Origin: Fistularia commersonii | Lineage: Eukaryota > Chordata > Actinopteri > Syngnathiformes > Fistulariidae | Direction: 5' to 3' | NCBI GenBank assembly: GCA_037954325.1 | Contig: JBBMNZ010000018.1 | Span: forward strand, 7,123,501 to 7,187,500 | DNA: 64,000 nt | Part shown: positions 11,701 through 26,688 of the stretch, in pieces | How the letters are laid out: the number at the start of each line of letters is the position of its first letter | Position numbering within the stretch: position 1 is the stretch's first letter | Position numbers and translations under genes: made by a program | Notes under the pieces: model-generated | Databases searched by the model: none | The model's input: the letters and a program-made list of their open reading frames with translations, nothing else | Told to the model about the DNA's origin: nothing

Positions 11701-14700
11701 AGTAGAGTAGTTCAATTTTGAGTCTTGAATGTCACATTTCACACCATGTGACTTTAAAGCTCTATATGATTTTAATAAAACACCCTGTGCAATAGAGGTC
11801 CTTGTAAGGGTTGGTTCAAAAGCACAGAGGCTATGGATCCAGGGAAAAACCAAAGTATGGGCACCTCAAAATGCAACCAAACTGAGGCCTAGCCAAAAAT
11901 CATGGACTGCAAGAAAATGTAACGGGCCCCAACTTTGGAATAATACTTGTAATAAGTTGCTTGTATGCACTGATTACCTGAATCTCGATACTTGAGATCT
12001 ATGAGACTAGGCTAGGCAGGAGATGTTTACCTTGCTCTGTTTTGGCAGAGCTAAACATGTTATCCAGGTCAGCGAGGGCTGCGTATATATCAGCATGGAC
12101 ACTAGAACTCTGTACAGCATCTCTGCCAGCTCCTGTGGAGTTACTCTGGTAGGAGGAACTGAAGGATCCAAAGTCAGCGCTACACGATTTGGGGAAGTTG
12201 TCAAAATTTGCAAAACTGGCATTTGTCATCCCCCCTGAGGTGCTACCTGCATGAAAGAGAGATTACAATACAAAGTCAAAGTGGGACATTTATTGTTAGT
12301 TTTAGGAAACATAAAGCAGGGACGACAGGTAGAAAAGCTGCGTGACTGGTAAAGTTGGTGGTGGAGTAAGGCTCTAGATGGAGGTGGGGGGGAGAGGGGG
12401 CACAAATACGTTTCTTTGGCGATACAGTATGCTGTCATTAGTCATTAGTCAATCAACCTTGAGAAAGTAGATGATAGCACATGTTACAGTATAGAGAAAT
12501 GACTCATAGAACTGCAAGTTTCAATGAAACGTTTGTAGAAAAAAAAACTCATGAAAATACACTGAAACACTGCAGGCTCAGAGAAAACTATTTGCCCAAC
12601 AAATTTGAGGAAAGGCTTAAGGGACCAAAAGACTTTTAGATTTGGTGTCGGAACTTGTTAGAGAAGATGAAGACACTCTACATATCATTCATTACAAGCA
12701 TAAGTGTAATGCTATTAAATAACCAAAATCTGAGGTGCACAGAGATTTTAACATCTAAACAATGTTATCTTTTAATGGTTTATTATTGTTCTAAAACAGA
12801 AAGTTAACAAAGCCAAGATTTTAATACTAAAATTTCAGGTCTCCCTGACTTTTTCCTAAATTTAAAGTCACTTCTTTCTCGAAATGATTCACCCTCAATT
12901 TGCCCCAGACTTTGTATCAAGTTAATAGTCAGTATAAAATTGGGTTAAAATTAGTGTTAATATGGCACTATTTTTTGCAACCTTATTATCTGCCAAATAA
13001 AGATATCTACATCATTGGCAGGTCGTTTTACTTAGATGGGCTGCACCCCGTCAAACTGCACTGACAAGCACACACATGCAGACATGATGCTCACACTTGA
13101 GACAAGGAAGGGCAACAATGACTATAAAATATAATCAGCTACGGGAATGAAATCTGTCAGGATGGAGCGTTAACAGTGACTTACTGTGCATACTCTGGTG
13201 AGGAATAGTAGTTGGAAAATCATTCGTACTATGGCTGGATGAGAGGACATTGTATTCTGACAAACAAATAGAAACACAGGGAAATGGAGAGATGCAATAA
13301 AAAGAAATGTAAAATAAGGTAATGAAAAAAACAAACAAAAAAATACAACTAAGTCACATTGAAGAATATCAAATTGAAGAACAGCATTAAAAAAACCTGA
13401 TGATAGAATGAATAACTATGGTCAGGACAGACATCCCGAGAAAGGGATTATTGTTCTAAAGCTCTGGGATATAATATTATATCTTAGTTATGTTATTATT
13501 TGTCAAGCCACTGCTATCAAAACATCAATATCCCAACAATCTATGTAACTCTCCAGCAGAGGTCACAATATTCAAAGGAGACGGTAAGTGTTAATCTTTG
13601 AAACTAATTGTGGTTTGAGGTCACTGAACAAGTATTCAGGTTAGAAGAAAGACAATTATTGATAAGCCAATGCACTGGGTATGAAAGATGTATTGGCACT
13701 GACTGTTTGAAAAGGGACTCAGGAATAGCATAATTTAGGACAGGTAAGATGAATTTATATGCAATTTAATCATGTTCCGACAGGGAAAGCATAACAAGTT
13801 AAGTGACTGAGAATTAGACCAAAACATCACAATATAAGTGGATATACCAACTGCTCCTGGTTCATCCATGATGGATAAAATGCAGAGAATAATTTCCTAA
13901 AAGAAATTAATACAGTATTTAAATTGTATGTGTCAAAATAATAACACTAATAGAATCAAATATTATTGGAAAAAAAAATCTAATTTTTCTTTTACCTGAG
14001 CCAGCTTAAGTTTTTAATTTCATGAAAAACATAAACTTGAGTACATAGTTGGGCTGATGTAACAGACTGCTCTATGACAATGGGATGGATTGACACAGAG
14101 CTATAAGTTAATCAACACCTTGGGTAACTCAGAGGAACAAAAATAATGACTTGACTGTAAAGCCAACCGAAAGATTGCCACAGACTAAGCAAATATTTGA
14201 CATGTACTATTTGTCTGATTAAGGGAACTTACACTACCTGTATTTGAGGGCTGGATAGGTGCCTTGGGCACTGAGGAAAAACCACCTGATGACGCAGAAG
14301 TGTTTCCAAATGCGTTAAAATTAGCAAAGCCTTCATTTGCATCAGCATTCTGTACTGCTGGACGTGATGTAAGGATGATGTTCAGACAGGCAGATAAACA
14401 AGAGAGACAATGAGATGATAAGGAGCTTTTAGAACATAGAGAACATGTATGAAAAGATAAAATAAAATGCAGATATATATACCGGCATATAGATAATGTC
14501 CTAAATATGAAATTATAATGAAGATGTTATTTCCCTATATAATAGCTAATTTCAAGCACGGGATAATGTCCTATAGTCACTTTGATATATATTTATATTG
14601 TACAACAAAACATGTATTGCCTCAAGTTGGGGTGTCCCACATCAGTTAAATAACAATTATGCTCACGTTGCTATTGAGAAGGGGAAATTTTCACTTAAGT

Positions 14701-17700
14701 CACTGCTTTACTGTCTTGATTGTCCTTTAAAGAGAGCATTAATTCTCCATGGGAGGCCAGCACTAACAAGCCTGTGCTTCAGTAGTAATAGTATCGTTTG
14801 AGGTGCGTTTTTCCCCTCGCACCTTAATTACTATTCTATTACATTCTGTAGCAAAAGAAGTGCATAGAAGCTACCATTTAGACCTTGCATGATGATATTT
14901 GGCCTTTTTTAAGAGTTTAATTACAATTTGTAATCTGCCAGAATGAAAGTTTTTTTTTCAGTTTAAACATTAAAGATGAGTGTAATTAACCAACAAATAG
15001 AATGATCATCCCCACATAAGAAATTAAAAATCCATTACATTATTTTCAGGAACATGCTGAATTTCCTTGCAGTTAGAAACATGTCATTAAAGAAAAAAGG
15101 AAACCAGTGTAAAACCATTTGAATCTTTTTGCCAAAGTTCATGAGCTATAATCACAAATTCATTATTATTATCATTTTTTTATAACGGCCATTTTCTCCC
15201 TTACTTGTGTGGCTGTTGAACTGTGCAAAGTTGGAAAAACTGGAGCATGTGTCTGCATTCATGTTGGTCGGGACAGCAAAGATGTCTCCACCAAGGTCAC
15301 TGAGAAGATCAAACTTTTTTTCATGGAACTGCAGCTGACTGGTTTTTCCATGGCGAACCACTGGGGACTGACAGGGTTTAAAAACCAACATGGATCTGTA
15401 GATTAATTGGCAGACAAACATGTGTATGCATAAGACACAAAACTACGCTAACTTTGTTCTTGCTCTTGCCTTGCCATGCCTTGATGAATGTAATATGATA
15501 TGATTTAATGCAATAACTCATACCTTTTGATGATCGGTTTTTCATTAGTTTATCTCAGAGACGTATTAAATTGTATGATTTCTGGTACTACTGAAAGCTA
15601 TTGGGGTGTAATAAAATTCACATTCCCAGACACAGTAGCAGGATGAAACATCACATTCTTAATGAAGGGAGCTTTTTTGTCGGGCTGCTGTATTATAAAC
15701 CATAAATTTGTCTGACATGCATCAAACAATTTGGCAAGTGAGTGTTTAAACTGATTAAAAATAATGGAGTTTAGGGATCTATGCGCTGCTAATTTGGAAG
15801 AGCTCAAACCTAAAGGGCAGGGCACTGACCATAAACAATTCACACTTTTAGGAAGTATAAATATATTAACATTTCAAAAATCTTACCTGATTAGGTGGCG
15901 TGCTCTTGTTCAGGTGTAAGGAGGGGACTGACTCCCCCAGGAGGGATTTGAGAGGTCTAACTTCAGGGGTGCTGCTGGTACTACTGTTTGATGAACCAGA
16001 GATGGAAGCATGGACTGATGCTACTACCTTTGCTTGCTCTGGAGGTACATACCTAGGAAAAAGAAAAAAACAGGTCTTTGTACAGCATTGGCAAAATGCA
16101 TTCTGGGACAAATACAGTATCGTCTTCATCTCCTTTCAGCCTTTCCCTTCAGGGGTCGCCGAATCAACTTTCTCCATCTAACCCCATTTTCTGTATCCTT
16201 CTCTCACACCAACTATCTTCATATCCTCTCTCACTACTTCCACAACTCTTCTCTTTGGTCTTCCTCAAGACCTCCTGCCTGGCAGCTCCAATTCCAGTAT
16301 TCATCTACCAAGATATTAACTATACCTCCTCTGTACATGACTGCACCATCTCAGTCAGGCTTCTCTGACCTTCTCTCCAAAACATCTAACATGTGCTGTT
16401 CCTCTGATAGACTCATTCCTGATCCTATCCATCCTGGTCACTCCCAAAGAGAACCCCAACATCTTCATCTCTGTGACCTCTAGCTCTGCCTCCTGTCTTT
16501 TGGTCATTGTAACTGTTTCTAGTTCATACAGAATTGCTGGTCTCAACACTGTCTTGTACACCTTTCCTTTCATTATGGCCTATAGTCTTCTATCACATGT
16601 AAAGCTGACACTTTTCTCCATCCATTCTAACCTGCATGAACCCGTCTCTTTACAGCTTTTCCAAACTCTCCACTGCTCTGGACTGTTGACCCCAAGTAAC
16701 TGAAATCCTCCAACTTCCTGATCTCCACTTCCTGGAAGCCTCACCGTTGCACCTGAGTTCCTCTCATTCACACACATATACTCTGTCTTGCTGCGACTAA
16801 CTTCCTTTCCAGCACATACCTCCACCTCTCTAGTTTTTCCTCAACCTGTTCTCTGCTCTCACTACAGATCACAATGCCATCTGCAAACTTCATGGTCCAT
16901 GGAGATTCCTGTCTAACCTCATCCATCAGCCTGTCCATCAAAACGACAAACAAAAAGGGGCTCAGAGCTGATCCCTGATGGGAGTTCCATCTCCACCTTG
17001 AACTTCTCTGTTACCCCTACAGCACACGGCACTACTGTCACACAGCTAGCACCCATGTCCTGTACCAGTCTAACATACAGTAGCCTAGTGTCCATTGGTT
17101 CCTTGTAGGTCATCGGTACCAATGGCGGTCGTTGTTAAACCGGGCCTCGAACATTCCAGTTTGATCTGGTTATTGTGGTTGAATCGCATGTTTGGGTTTG
17201 GCAAAAGTTTTACGCCGGATGCCCTTCCTGACGCAGCCCTCGGCATTTATCCTAGCTTGGGACCAGTCCAGGAAGACACTGCTCCGTGTCCCCTCGAGGC
17301 CTGCTCGGGGAGACACTGACCAGTGCTGCCTTGACGCTGCATTTCTGGTATATATTACTGCAATGACCTAAAACCATTTTTTCTTGTTCCTACATCTTAT
17401 AAGGGGGTATTGTATTACCTCATTAGATGTCAGGAGAACTCTTGTAAGGGTCCTTAGATTAGCTTGGTTTGCTGATGCCATGCGAAATATGTTAAAACCA
17501 TGACACTCATGCCAAAGACTTTTAGAAATTAATATGCTTTCTATCGACTTCGCTTTCATACCTCATAATGTGTTCGACAAACTTTGTGGGGCAGGTTGGC
17601 CAAGGAATATTACCCACGAGGAGCAGATCATTTGTGGTGGGTAGGCTATGGTACCTCAACACCCCTTAAGCCTTGTAGACACACTATACATTGTGAACAT

Positions 17701-20700
17701 GGTTTGGCCAAGCATAATTACACTACAAGTGAATGGCTGAGCCATACTTTTCACAATGATATATGAGAAGAGTGAGAATCAAGAAAAATGATAAAGCAAA
17801 AGTAGCTACTGTCAACATATACTTGATCATCTAACTTTATCCAAAGAGACAATAAAAATGCAAAACACTTAAATTAAACATTACAATATTATACGTGCTG
17901 TATACATGGGGAGAGAATGTATAAGGACATTCATTGTCCCTGATTCTGATGACTATCTGGTGAAGCAATAATGTACCATATACATTTGCAAAATTTTGCT
18001 GTTGACCACAACCTGTTTATTTAAACAGATGTAAGATTCACAAAACCAATTTTGTGTGTCAAATGAAAAAGTAGGTTTAACAAGGAACTGTCATATCAGG
18101 ACATGAAGCTGATTCTACACGTTGGTCAGAAAAAAGGATTGAAGGCACCGTGCTACCTGCTTAGATGAATATGAATTATGTCTTTAATTGTGCAGTAATT
18201 CACGCTTCATTGTTTCCCCAAAACATACTGTCAATATACTTTTTTCAGTATCCTAGGTCAATTAATGTTATGCTCTATTGTTTTTATCAGCTGACCTTGA
18301 TTCCTTAGACTTCTATTGATTAATTTAATGTCTTGCTTCATAAACCATTAGTGTGCTAGAGAAGTGATTTTATTTGTTTTGAAGATTTGAAGTGTTTATT
18401 GTCATATTCAGTGTAAGAAAAAAATGCTTCCTTGTAAAATTTTTAGAATTACTTTGTTGTTCACAGTCTGCCAAACAGTATATCAAAGTGTTATAGGGGA
18501 GACATAGGTAGCTTGATCTATGACCATAAATTTCCTGGACCAAACAATAATTTGCGCCGATCTTGATATTTATTGTTGAAAATTAATTCACTTGTCATCA
18601 TACAAAATCCGACAACATCTTACATCACTGGTTTAAAACACAATCTGTAATTTGATGTTAAAAAAAAAAAAAAAAGTTGTTTTTGCTTCTTTTTGATATT
18701 GACAACAAGAAAGTTAGGAAAGTTCTTGAAACAGAAGCTATGTGTATGATTTCTTAAATTTATATGAGCTACTACTAAGGTGTTATGTCATCGAGAGAAA
18801 TGGTAATTATCACCTTTTAGCATGTTTTCTTCTGACATTTTGGGCATAGAAAGTGTTTATGCAAAACATTAATTACTGTTAGTAATGATGAAATTTCAAC
18901 TTATCAAAACACTTTTGGCTTATCTAATATTATAAAAAACAGCTTGTCATCAGTTTTTGAAAGATAAGATATACAATTCACAAGAACCAAGAAAGAATGC
19001 CCCCTCTGTGAGCTGCCACCTTACCATGGTAGAGGTGCGCGTCCCAATGATCCTGGGAGCTATGTTGTCGGGGGCTTTATGCCCCTGGAAGGGTCACCCA
19101 AGGGAAACAAGTCCTAGGGGAGGGACCAGACGAAGTGGGGCTCAGAAGACCCTCATGGGGAAGACAATCATTGGACCCAGTTTTACCTTGCTGGCCATCT
19201 CCCTGGAGAAAGGCTCGGTGGCGAGCGGCTGGTTGCCAGGTCTTCACCAATGGGGTATTTAGCCCGAAGGAACAACATGGGAAGAGAAGTCTATTCCGGA
19301 TGATTCAGTCTGTTCAGGAGAAGAGGGTCCACCGGGTCGTTGAACCTCGGCTCCAGGAGGAGCAGTGTGGTTTTCTTCCTGGTCATGGAACAGTGGACCA
19401 GCTCTAAGCCCTCGGCAGGGTCCTCAAGGGAGCATGGGGATCTGCCCAACCAGTCTACATGCGTTTTGTGGACCTGGAAAAGGCATTTGACCATGTCCAA
19501 CGGGCAATCCTGTGTGGGGTGCTCTGGAATGTGGCGTACTGAACCCCGTCATACGGGTGGTTCGGTCCCTGTATGATCGGTGTCTGAGCTTGGTCAGCAT
19601 TGCTGGTTGTAAGTTGGACCCGTTTCCGGTGGTAGTTGGACTCCGCCAGGGATGCCCTTTGTCACTGGTTCTGTTCATAACCTTTATGGACAGAGTTTCT
19701 AGGCGTAGCCAGGGTATCAAGAGAATCTGGTTTGGTAGCTGCAAGAATGAGTGATTAGGTTCTGTTGGCTTCATCAGGCCATGATTTACAGCTCTCACTG
19801 GAAAAGTTTGCGGCCAGGCTGAGGATCAACACCTCAAATTACTGGAAACTGGAAATGGGTGGAATGGCCACTCCAGGTCGGGGAAGAAGATCTGCCCCAA
19901 GTGGAGGAGTTCAAGTATCTCGGGGTCTTGTTCACGGGTGAAGGAAGGATGGAGTGGGAGATCGACAGGCGAACTGGTTTGGTGTCTGCAGCGCTGCAAA
20001 CTCTATGCCTGTCTGTCATGGTCAAGAGAGAGCTGAGCCAAAATTTACCGGTCAATCTAAGTTCCCATCCTCACCTATGGTCACAAGCTGTGGGTAGTGA
20101 CCGAAAGAGATTGTGGATACAAGCGGCTGAAATTAGTTTCCTCTGCTAGGTGGCTGGACTATCCCTTCCAGATAAGGTGAGAAGTCCGGCCATCCGAGGG
20201 GAGCTCGGAGTAGAGCCGCTGCTCCTCAGCATAGAGAGAAGCCAGATGAGGTGGCTCAGGCATCTAGTCAGGATGCCTCCTGGACACCCTCCCAGGGGAG
20301 GTATTCTGGGCATGTTGATCTGGGAGGTGACCACGGGGAAGACCCAGGACACGCTGGAGAGACGCTGTCTCCAGGCTGGCCTGGAAAGGAAGCTCCTCCC
20401 CCAGAGGAGCTGGACCATGTGGCGCGGGAGAGGGAGGCCTGGGCCTTGCTGCTCCGGCTGCTGCCCTTGTGACCCCACTTCAGAAAAGCAGGGGAAGATG
20501 GAAGGATGGATATACCCAAGAAAGAAGGTAAAAATGGTCTTGACTATGTATGATATATAGATAACTTTCACGTTCTCTTTGTACAAATGATTCCCCATTG
20601 GTTGCAACTTCTGCCAACATTACCAGGGCTATGTAGTAGGTTTTGGAACACACAGACAAAACAATCCCTCAGGCCAGAGCTATAGGTGTACTGAGGGAAA

Positions 20701-23700
20701 TAAAGAAAAAGAGAGCTTTTATATTGTATGCTATTGATATAACTCATTTACCATCTCCTCTTCTCATATTTATCTTGAAGAAACTCCTTGACCTTCTGTG
20801 GTTCTCTGAAGTCTGGAACCGAAGATGTTTTGTTATCATAAAGCCCAAGCCAGATCTGTTTACATACCTGAAACAGAGATGCAGGATAAGTGACTTGTGA
20901 TTGGTCCATCTTTTTCCAAACAAACATAAACAAAACTATAGAAGCATCTTAGGTGACAATACATGGAGCCAAGATAGAATGGGAAAAAAATATTTTACAA
21001 TTTACATTCAAATGGTCAAATGACCTTTATTACAATCATAACAATAGAATTAATTCTGCTGCATATTTTGGAAAACACAACCTTCAACAAAGTACAAAAT
21101 AAAGATCATGTCACTTCATGCCAATATCAGTGACAACAGGCAAGGGTCAAAAAGAAATTACAGATGCAATACATTATCCACAGGCTAATTTGCACGTGAG
21201 GCAACTGCTGTCATGCTAAAATCAAGCAAAGTTTCACAGTTGTCCAAACTTCCTTTTTTTTTTTTTTCTCTCAAAGTACTTGATTAATCTTGCAAAGGCA
21301 GATTTATTTTGACTGAATGCGAGGCATTTAACATTAATTGATTAGGCTGGACACTATATCTGTACACTGGCCTCGGAACGCCTTGGGATCCCCCCGGAAG
21401 AGCTGGGCCAAGTAGCCAGGGAAAGAGAAGTCTGTGCCTCTGGTGTGGCTGTTGTCCAATCCATTTTCTGCAGATGTGGTGGACATATACCCTATTGTCT
21501 GTGGAGGTTCTCAGTCATCCAGGTCATGGTGAATTCTCAAAATCTTCTTGTCTTGGCAACTGGACTTGAGTTTCTTCACTTGAAGACATTTCACCCCTCA
21601 TCTGAGAGGTTTTTGAGTTCTAATGACCTATGGGAAGTTTCCGAATATAACTGCCAGGGATTTTGGCGGGTTTAGGTTATGAACCATAATGGACCATAAT
21701 CTTTCCTACCCTCTGCCCAAGATCTAATCACACATCAGCAACATCACCTGGACTTCATTCTTTTGCCTTCAAAACATCATCTGTCTTACCACCTCACTGC
21801 CATTCCACCACACAAAAACTCATTCACACCTTCATAACCTCCATACTTGACAACTGAAATAGCTACAGTTAGGCCTAGAAATATTTGGACAGTGACACAA
21901 TCTTCATGATTTGGGCTCTGCATGCCACCACATTGGATTTGAAATGAAACAACTACAACGGAATTGAAGTGCAGACTTTAAGGTTTAATTCAAGGGGTTG
22001 AACAAATATATGATTTAACATGCTGGAATTGTAGCCATTTTTATACAAATGCTCCTCCTTTCAGGGTTCCAATATTTTGTTCAATCCTCTGCAGGCAATG
22101 ACTGCCTGAAGTCTGGAACCCATTGACATCACCAAACACTGGGTTCCTTCCTTTGTGATGCTTTGCCAGGCCTTTACTGCAGCTGCCTTCAGTTGTTGGT
22201 TGTTTGTGGGTGCCTTACATTTTGTCTTGAGCAAGTGAAATGCGTGCTCAAGTGGGTTGAGATATGGTGAGTGACTCAGCCATTGCAGAATATTCTATTT
22301 CTGTGCCTTAAAAAAACTCCTGGGTTGCTTTTGCAGTATGTTTTGAATCATTGTCCATCTGTACTGTGAAGCGCTGTCCGATCAACTTCGCTGCATTTGC
22401 TTTTTGCAGTATGTTTTGAATCATTGTCCATCTGTACTGTGAAGCGCTGTCCGATCAACTTCGCTGCATTTGGCTAAATCTGAGCAGAAAGTATATCCCT
22501 GTACACTTCAGAATTCATCCAGCTGCTTCTGTCTTCTGCCACATCGTCAGTAAACACAAGTGTGCTTCTGAGTCAATTATCCAATTACTTTTGGTCCCTT
22601 GAAAAAAAAGGCGGTTACGTGTTAAAGAGCTGTACTTCCTAAACCCTTGCTCCAATCTGGATGTGAATACTATCAAATTACAGCTGAGAGGCTATACTTT
22701 AAGCCCATATTGATTATATAATTTTATCCTGAATATGTTTTTGTAAACGGCTAAAATAACAAAACTTGTGTCACTGTCCAAATATTTCTGGGCCTAACCG
22801 TATGACCTTCCCTGTATGAGACCTCCCAAAACTACAATATTTACAAGAATCAGCTGGCTGGTTACACACCAAAGCCCACTACTGAGACCACATAACCCCT
22901 ATTTTCCAACAGCTCCACGGGCTGGCTGTCAAATATCATATATGGTGCAAACTTCCGCTTTCCACTGCCATTCCCCTACCCATCGTTTCTGATCAGACAA
23001 CTTAAACTCCTTAACCCTCATCACCAAACCAAGCATCAAACCTTGAGGACCAAGCCTTGGCAGCAGCTGCCCTAAATCCCCCTGCCACCACACATCATGT
23101 GCTCAGACTGTTTACTGACCTTCAAAACACTACTCAAAACCTTAACAGGCTTTTCCATGTTTTTCTAGTTTGTTTTCCTAATTTATTTTATCAGATATTT
23201 TTTTAACTTTTGCTACATTTTAAAGTGTCTGAGTGTTCTAAAAAGTGTTACAGAAATCTGATTCGCATTTGGTAATATTGTATTAGTATTTGCAGCTTTA
23301 CAATTTACTATTGTCTAATATGCCCTTCATCGCAGTTTCTGAAGAATTCCAACAACCTTGAATAGAATTATCATATATTTGCTAACTTTTTGAAGAATGG
23401 AAGAAGTGATTGCAGCAATTATGATGGGCAAAGACAACCTAATACTCATAGTTTGAAGGCAAAACATACCAAAGAAGAGAGAAAGTTGATTGCAACCATA
23501 GATGACCCTAGCAAAAGTGTAAGTAGCCTACCTCATTGCCATGTTTCTGTAGAAAGTCAATTTCCTGTTGTGTGAAGTTTGTCATGGAGATGGACTTGAC
23601 TCTGTTGGGTGGATTTAGTCCTCGACTGTAGGGGGAGAAATGTGAACAAATATCAGGTGAAATTTGAGGGATTCTGTGCAAGGAAATATCCTCTTATCCT

Positions 23701-26620
23701 TGCTCATCTGAAAAGGTCAGTGAAATGCCATACTAGGAAAAAGTGATTTAACCAATTTAAGATGTTCAGTAGGGAAACAGCGAACAACAACAAAGATTTT
23801 CAAGGTGGATGCAATAAAAACATGGCTGATGATCCACCTTTTAAAATGTCTGTGGCTTCTCAGTCATCCAGGCCATGGTGAATTATTGCCAAAATCATAT
23901 TGTTGTCGCAACTGGACTTGAATTTCTTCACTTGAAGACATTTCGACCTTCATCTGAGAGGCCTTTTCAGTTTTTCACTGGACTGAAGAAGCCTCTCGGA
24001 TGAGGGCTGAACCATCTTGAAGTGAAGAAATTCAAGTCCAGTTGCTTCAACAACAACATTTCTACAAGAATTGACCTTTGAGCATATTTTGTGAGTTCAC
24101 ACCTGACTAGATCAATTTATTCAAATATAGGCACAAGTCCAATGTGGGAATTTTACATGTCAATAATTCAAAAGATATAGCAAAGCAAAGACTTTTCAAT
24201 ACCAAGCATTAATACATAAGAGTTATGCATTTCAGTGTATACAGTGTAATAACCTATCAATTTCTCCTCGCATGTCCCCTCCTGGGTTAAAAATAGTCAC
24301 ACTCCACTCTCCCATTAATAGATATGGATGACAGATAAAAGCTCTTGTGATTCTGTGTCCTTGAAGTGTTTGGTTAATATCACACCATCTTCTTTGGTGC
24401 ATGATGCAACCAAATAACACCTCAAACAAAATTGTGCATGTGCCCTGATAAGGAAAAAAGGGAGAAAAACGGTATTCAGGAAATTGGTAAACTCTCCAAA
24501 ACTGTTATGATTGCGCTAAGGCTATATAGTAAATGTACAAGTGAGCTCTCTTTAAATGAACCTTCCATGATAGAAAAATACAATTAGTACACACAAGCAT
24601 TGATGAGTGGGTCAAAAGCCATGCTATAAACAGTCAAGATTAAAAATATCATGTTCACTAATGGGGTATATGTGAAAAAATCCATTCTAAGGCTTATATA
24701 CTGCATGAGCTCCCACTGAGTATGTGACAGTTTTAATCTTGCAATCACATAATAGTGATATTATAGTGCTGCTTTCAAGGATATGAAGGTAGTTGGTGTG
24801 AGAGACTATGGAGGATACGGAGAATAGGGTTAGATGGAGAAAGTTGATTCCCTGTGGCGACCCCTGACAGGAAAAGCCGAAAGAAGAAGAAGAAGATGAT
24901 TTACAATACATTTAATTATACAGGTCAAATGAAAAAATTCTTGGCATGTTTGGCAACAATAGACAAATGTCTTTTTTTAGGACTATAACAGAAAAGAGTC
25001 TGGATGGCAGACAACTGACTGGCCTGAGATGCAACCACCTTGTGGTTTCAAAGTGCATTGCACTTGATTACATTCACACACAAATTCACACACAGAAGGC
25101 GGCATAACTGCTACGAAAGGCGTTAACAGACTATCTGGGGCAAATAGGGGTTTTGTGTCTTGCTCAAGGACATTATGGCACGCAAACATGAGGAACAAGG
25201 AATTTAACAACCAACATTCTGGTTGGAGGGACACCATGACACTGAGCCACAGCTGTCAATAACAAATCACTTTATTCGCCAATGTAATGGTCGCGTGTTT
25301 GTTAAAATTCAACTTAAACACACCAAGGCTGCTTCCTACCATACGTAATTCTTCAAAAGTGGCATTGTCAGTAGAATTTCTCCAGGAAAGAACAGTAATT
25401 TCATAAGAAACTTGTTTACAGAGTGGAGTCAAACTCCACCCATCAAACAGTCACAAGTATGCAGGAGATGCATGTTTAGTACATTATCATTGTACCTCTG
25501 GGGTAAACCATAGACAAGTAAACACTCTCTGTAGCCAAAACTATATATGCAAATAAAAATTGGGGAAAAAAAAAATTATATATGATGAAAGATGGAAGAT
25601 AGACAGACAGATATTCAAAAATCCTACCACCATTACTGCTGTAATGTCTGTTAACCAGTCAAAGGCACTTATTAAAAAAAATTAAAAAACTGCACTTTGA
25701 ACCAATAAACAAGTGAGCTGGCATGAGGATCCAAAAATTACACTATAATGTCCCACTGGAGTTGCAGAATTTGCAGCACTTATAGGACAAATGTTCTATC
25801 TTCCAGAGAATGTATCTTGTTTGTTTTAATGTCATTCTTTCAAAATGGTATAAAGGACTGTAATTGTTAACATGGATTCAAAATGTTTCAAGAACAACAT
25901 TCCAAACTTGTCATGGGGAAAAAGAAAAAGGATGCACAGAGATACAGTAAATGCAGCACGCTTAATCATTAGATGGATTATGCTGTGCTGCATATAATGA
26001 GTAATATGAATTGATTATCATGTGGACATTTTTTGGATCTTTTTAAGATATTGCACCTCATGTAAGCACTGTTGTTATAAATTCAAACGGTATCCCTGCA
26101 AAGCTATCCATGTGGCAGGCTTTTGCCTTACTTCAGGAGAGGATTGTAGTTGATTTAGAATAAGACAGTGTGGCAGTAGTCAAAACAATTCATCAAGCCT
26201 GAGCATGCATCTTAGGGCACTCTCTCATGATGCATTTTTTTCTGTTCTATAGCTAGATACAGTGAATGCAACATTATAACATTTACACTATTTCCTGTTT
26301 CACACAAATAACTTGCTAATGATGTACTGGAAAGGTATAAAACTTCAGTCAACAATTACGTCATACTTTATGCATACCTCAAGCTGACACCACTCAACAC
26401 ACCACTGACACCATTCAAGTAGTTATGAGTAAAACTTAAAAGAGAAAGACATGACCAGAAGGTGAGAGTTAAGAATGGCAAGCTTAAGCGACAAAGAACT
26501 GGGGACATATATTTTGGATTTCGTCTTCAGATATACTGTACCTATTTATTAGATTTCATTTGATTGTTTATTTATGTCATTATATATACTTTATGTCATT
26601 ATATATACTTTATATATCTA

Positions 26621-26688
<68 letters not shown>

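Noticed and set aside
20146..20607. A 153-residue minus-strand protein
   Set aside because: Antisense shadow of the Rex3 C-terminal region.
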